Of a DNA stretch of 42,797 nucleotides, positions 35,517 to 42,797 are shown piece after piece. Under the pieces are notes generated by a model that saw only the letters and a list, made by a program, of their open reading frames with translations, ran no database searches and was not told where the DNA came from. The stretch is taken from contig JAICQP010000005.1 of assembly GCA_025937815.1 (NCBI GenBank), positions 1-42,797 on the forward strand, in the 5' to 3' direction. The stretch is from Gemmatimonadota bacterium. GTDB lineage: Bacteria > Gemmatimonadota > Gemmatimonadetes > JACCXV01 > JAHWKZ01. A program made the position numbers and the translations under genes. The stretch's first letter is position 1. Each line of letters opens with the position of its first letter.

Positions 35517-36158
35517 TCAGGGGACCTCGCGCCGAAGCGCGTCGAGGAGCGCGCGGGCCTCGGCCGGCGGGTCGTCGGAGTCCCAGATTGCGCCGATGAC
35601 GGCGACCCCGTCGGCACCCGCGTGGATGGCGGCTTCGGCGCGGCCGCGGTCGATGCCGCCGATGGCGTAGAGCGAGGGACGGAGATCGCCCAACGCGGCG
35701 CGTATCTCGCGCAGGAGCACGGGACCCGCCGGCTCCCTGTCGGGATGGCTCGCACTCGGGAATATCGTCCCCGCGACGATGCGGTCGGCGCCCTCCCGCG
35801 CGGCGGCCGTCGCGGCCGCCGAGGAGTGCACCGAGCGACCGACCGCCAGCGCAGGCCCGACGGCGCGGCGCGCACCCGCGATCGAGAGGCCCCCCTCGGG
35901 CAGCTGGACCGCGTCGGCGCCGGCGAGAGCGGCGACGTCCGCCCGGTCCCCGATCCAGAGCTCTGCCCCGTGCCTGTCGCACGCCGCGCGCACCGCGCGC
36001 GCCAGAGCCAGCAAGTCGCGTCCCCCGAGCGCCCGGGAGCGGAGCCACACGGCCGGGCATCCCGCCGCGAGGATCCCCTCGAGGCGGGCGAGGAAATCCG
36101 GCCGGGCGAGCAGGCGGTCGTCTGTGACCGCCACGAGGAGCGGCCCCGCGTCAGCCAA
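35517..36158 (-). CDS. Thiamine phosphate synthase/TenI superfamily protein, probably TenI-like
   Basis: TIM-barrel ThiE/TenI layout; VQLPEGGLSIAGARRAVGPALAVGRSVHSSAAA; AIGGIDRGRAEAAIHAGADGVAVIGAIW; lacks the ThiE QxREK-type motif (has VWLRSRAL). Confidence 0.8.
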   Translation of the reverse strand: MADAGPLLVAVTDDRLLARPDFLARLEGILAAGCPAVWLRSRALGGRDLLALARAVRAACDRHGAELWIGDRADVAALAGADAVQLPEGGLSIAGARRAVGPALAVGRSVHSSAAATAAAREGADRIVAGTIFPSASHPDREPAGPVLLREIRAALGDLRPSLYAIGGIDRGRAEAAIHAGADGVAVIGAIWDSDDPPAEARALLDALRREVP

Positions 36159-37116
36159 GCGTCTCGCCGGTCCCGACCCCGCGCCCCCGCGCCCAGTCCG
36201 CCCCCGTCATCCGCCGGCCCCCTGGCGGCTGAACGACGTCCAGGCGGACGAGGCCCTCCCCCGTCCGCACGATCGGCTCCGGGCCGGCCGCCACGATCTC
36301 GCCCGGGTCGTCCGGTTCGGTTCCCGGCTCTCCGGGCCGCGCGCCGGGTACCCCTCCCGCGCCTTGCGCCAGACCGGCGCGGAACACCTTGAGCCGCTCA
36401 CCGCGAAAGGTGGTCCACGCGCCGGGCCAGGGATCGAACGCCCGCACCGCGCGCTCGATCGTCCTGGCGGGGAGCGACCAGTCGATCCGCGCCTCGTCGG
36501 TCGTGACCTTGGCCGCGTAACTCGCGCGCGCGTCGTCCTGCGAGTACTCGGTCAGCGTCCCCGCCTCCAGCCGGTCCAGGGCCTCGACGGCCGCCCGCCC
36601 GCCGAGCGCCGCGAGCCGCTGCGTCAGCGTCTGTGCCGTGTCGCCCTCGAGGACCGGCTCGGCGGCCTGGAGGCAGATCGGCCCCGTATCGAGCCCCTCT
36701 TCCATTCGCATGATCGTGACGCCGGTCTCTCGCTTGCCCTCGAGGATCGCGCGGGTGACGGGCGCTGCGCCGCGGTATTCCGGCAGGAGCGAGGCGTGGA
36801 CGTTGAGGGAGCCGTTAGGCGGCAGCGAGAGGATGTCGGGCGGGAGGATCGCGCCATAGGCGGCGACGAGGAAAACGTCGGCGCCAAGCGCGGCGAGCTC
36901 CTCGCGTAAAGCCTGCCTGCGGAGGCGCTTGGGAGTCAGCGTCTCGAGGCCGGCGGACTCCGCGAGACGCGCCACGGGAGTCGGTCGCGGCCGCCTGCCG
37001 CGCCCGCCGGGCTCCGCCGGCCGCGTCACGACGCCCGCCACTTCGTGGGCACTCGCCAGCACGGCCTCGAGCACGGCGACCGCGAACTCGGGGCTCCCCC
37101 AGAAGACGACCCGCAT
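36151..37116 (-). CDS. fmt: Methionyl-tRNA formyltransferase
   Basis: MRVVFWGSPEFAVAVLEAVL; LNVHASLLPEYRGAAPVTRAILEGKRETGVTIMRMEEGLDTGPI. Confidence 0.97.
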   Translation of the reverse strand: MRVVFWGSPEFAVAVLEAVLASAHEVAGVVTRPAEPGGRGRRPRPTPVARLAESAGLETLTPKRLRRQALREELAALGADVFLVAAYGAILPPDILSLPPNGSLNVHASLLPEYRGAAPVTRAILEGKRETGVTIMRMEEGLDTGPICLQAAEPVLEGDTAQTLTQRLAALGGRAAVEALDRLEAGTLTEYSQDDARASYAAKVTTDEARIDWSLPARTIERAVRAFDPWPGAWTTFRGERLKVFRAGLAQGAGGVPGARPGEPGTEPDDPGEIVAAGPEPIVRTGEGLVRLDVVQPPGGRRMTGADWARGRGVGTGETLG

Positions 37117-37131
37117 GTCCGGTGCCCGAGG

Positions 37132-37649
37132 CTAGTCGGCGACCTGGATTCCCTGCTCCGCCATCGAGCGGCGCCACTCGCGCACCACCAGCCGGCGCTT
37201 GAGCGGGCCCAGGTAGTCGATGAAGAGGATACCGTTCAGGTGATCGATCTCGTGCTGGAGAGCGCGCGACAGGAGCTCGGTGCCGGCAACCACGTTGCGT
37301 TCCCCGTGCCGGTCCTGGTATTCGACCTCCACCTCGGCGGCGCGCTCGATCGTCTCGGTCAGGCCGGGGATGGACAAACACCCCTCCTCGCTCGGGATCG
37401 TCCCCTCCGAGCGCAGGATCCGGGGGTTCACGAGCTCGAGGACGAGGCTCCCGTCCCGCTCCTCGCTGACGTCGATGACGGTCGCGCGCCGCGAGTCGCC
37501 GACCTGCGGCGCGGCGAGCCCCACGCCCTCGGCGTGGTACATCGTGTCGACCAGGTCGTCCAGGAACGACGCCAGGTCCTCGTCGAAGCGCTCGACGGGA
37601 TCCGTGCTCCGGCGCAGGATCGGATCGCCCAGCAGGCGGATCGGGCGGA

Positions 37650-37653
<4 letters not shown>
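37132..37653 (-). CDS. def: Peptide deformylase
   Basis: EGVGLAAPQVG, EEGCLSIPGL, LLSRALQHEIDHLNGILFIDYL. Confidence 0.97.
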
Positions 37654-41416
<3,763 letters not shown>

Positions 41417-41420
<4 letters not shown>

Positions 41421-42343
41421 GCGCGCGGGAATCCTGGCGCCGGATCGCGGTTGCGGCGCTCGTTCTGCTCGGCTTCGGCGGCGCGTCGCGCGTCGACGCG
41501 CAGACGGCGCGCGAGCGGCCCGCGGCGATCGTCGTCGCGCACGGAGCAGAGGTGGAGTGGAACGATCGGGTCCGCGAGATCGCGGGACTCGCCGAGACGG
41601 GGGGCCCGGTCGAGGTCGCCTTCCTGATGGGGCCCGAAGCCGAGGCGCGGCCGTTCCAGGAGGTGGTCGCCGGTCTCGTCGCGGGCGGGGCGTCCGAGGT
41701 CGTGGTCGTGCCGCTCCTTGTGTCGAGCCACAGCGGCCACTACGACCAGCTCCGCTGGCTCGCGGGCGAGATCGATTCCCTGAGCGGGTACATGGCGCAC
41801 CATCTGGAGATGGCGGGCATCACGCGACCCGCCGATCCGGCCCGCGTCCGGCTGGCGGCCGCGCTCGACGACGCACCCGAGCTGGCGGACGTGCTCGCCG
41901 ATCGCGCCCTCGCGCTGGCCGAGTCGCCGCAGGCTCAGGCGCTGTTCCTGATCGGGCATGGACCGAACTCGGCCGAGGACAACGCGCGCTGGATGGCGAA
42001 TCTGAGGTCCGTGGCCGATCGCGTGGGACGCGTTACCGGATTCCGCGACGTGAAGCTCGGCCTCGTCCGCGACGACGCCCCGGCAGAGGTCCGCGCGGAG
42101 GCGGTGCGCGCTATCCGGGAGATGATCGCGCTGCAGCGCGAATTGACGGGGCGGCCCGTCGTCGTGGTGCCGATCCTCGTCAGCGAGGGGCGCGTGAGCC
42201 GCGAGAAGTTCCCTGCGGACCTGGAGGGGCTGGACGTCGTCTACTCCGGTGAGCCGATCCTCCCCCACCCCGCGCTCGCGCGCTGGATCGCGCGCCGCGT
42301 CGCCGACCCCGGACGGATCGAGGTGGCGGACGCGGTTCCCTGA
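41417..42343 (+). CDS. Exported CbiX/CbiK-like (sirohydrochlorin-type) chelatase family protein, two-lobed
   Basis: GTG start overlaps receptor TGA; signal peptide RRIAVAALVLLGFGGASRVDAQ; lobe 1 AAIVVAHGAEVEWN...VVVPLLVSSHSGHYDQL; lobe 2 ALFLIGHGPNSAEDNARWM...VVVVPILVSEGRVSREKF. Confidence 0.75.
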
Positions 42344-42348
42344 CCCGC

Positions 42349-42797
42349 CTACCGCGTCCAGTCGACGTGGATCGGGCCCGGCAGGATGTGCAGCACGGGC
42401 ACGATCAATAGCACAGCCAGGCTCCACCGGGGGTGGACGAACGCCAGCGCGATCGCGACGGCGAACAGTCCGGCTCCGATCAGGAGCCTTTTGGTCGCCT
42501 TGCGCATCTCCCTGTTTCCGGCCTCCTCCAGCAGTCCCGCTCGCGCCGCGTATCGCCAGTGGGCGAGCGCGGCGAGGCTGATCGCCAGCAGGTTGGCGCC
42601 GTAGAGGGTTAGCGCCACTTCCTGCCGGTCGTATGCCCCCACCAGTCGCGTGGTGAACGGGATCAGGCACACGAACATGAAGAACACGATGTTGAGCCAC
42701 AGCGCGTTGGTGTTCACGACGCGCATGTAGTGGAACAGGGTGTGGTGGCCGATCCAGTAGATGCCGAGGTAGCGGAAGCTGACCACGTAGGCGGCTA
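42349..42797 (-). CDS. TMEM175-like (DUF1211) membrane protein, partial (N-terminus beyond right edge)
   Basis: YWIGHHTLFHYMRVVNTNALWLNIVFFMFVCLIPFTTRLVGAY characteristic of TMEM175/DUF1211; frame open at the right edge. Confidence 0.8.
   Translation of the reverse strand, partial: AAYVVSFRYLGIYWIGHHTLFHYMRVVNTNALWLNIVFFMFVCLIPFTTRLVGAYDRQEVALTLYGANLLAISLAALAHWRYAARAGLLEEAGNREMRKATKRLLIGAGLFAVAIALAFVHPRWSLAVLLIVPVLHILPGPIHVDWTR

Overview
This is a GC-rich bacterial chromosomal segment, densely packed and mostly housekeeping, with several lineage-specific secreted or membrane modules. The taxon is not determinable from the window; Gemmatimonadota-like is a weak guess. Recognisable blocks are: (1) a degenerate arginase-like ORF, 3-methyladenine DNA glycosylase and CCA-adding enzyme; (2) a BTAD/AAA/TPR (AfsR/SARP-like) regulator divergent from a secreted endonuclease/exonuclease/phosphatase; (3) small secreted proteins and a fatty-acid-desaturase ORF fused to a signal-peptide/glycine-rich segment; (4) rho-ruvX-mltG; (5) a translationally coupled ECF sigma / zinc anti-sigma / cytochrome P460-like lipoprotein operon; (6) DUF3352-like, kelch and head-GIN proteins; (7) RlmI-like methyltransferase, cysteine desulfurase, and rnhB-rplS-trmD-rimM-rpsP-ffh; (8) a zinc alcohol dehydrogenase and a TonB-dependent receptor; (9) rpe-PASTA-rsmB-thiG-thiS-tenI/thiE-fmt-def-yajC-tgt; (10) a second TonB-dependent receptor coupled to an exported CbiX/CbiK-like chelatase, preceded by a sigma70-like promoter and a 27-bp near-perfect palindrome; (11) a TMEM175-like protein at the right edge. 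The strongest candidate for an undescribed system is block 10. Other notable items are a C-rich/G-poor (rut-like) rho leader, a kinase-less PASTA protein at the syntenic position of PrkC, the desaturase fusion, an arginase-fold protein without its metal motifs, and an RNase HII with GMA in place of GRG. No rRNA, tRNA, CRISPR array or transposase was recognised by eye.
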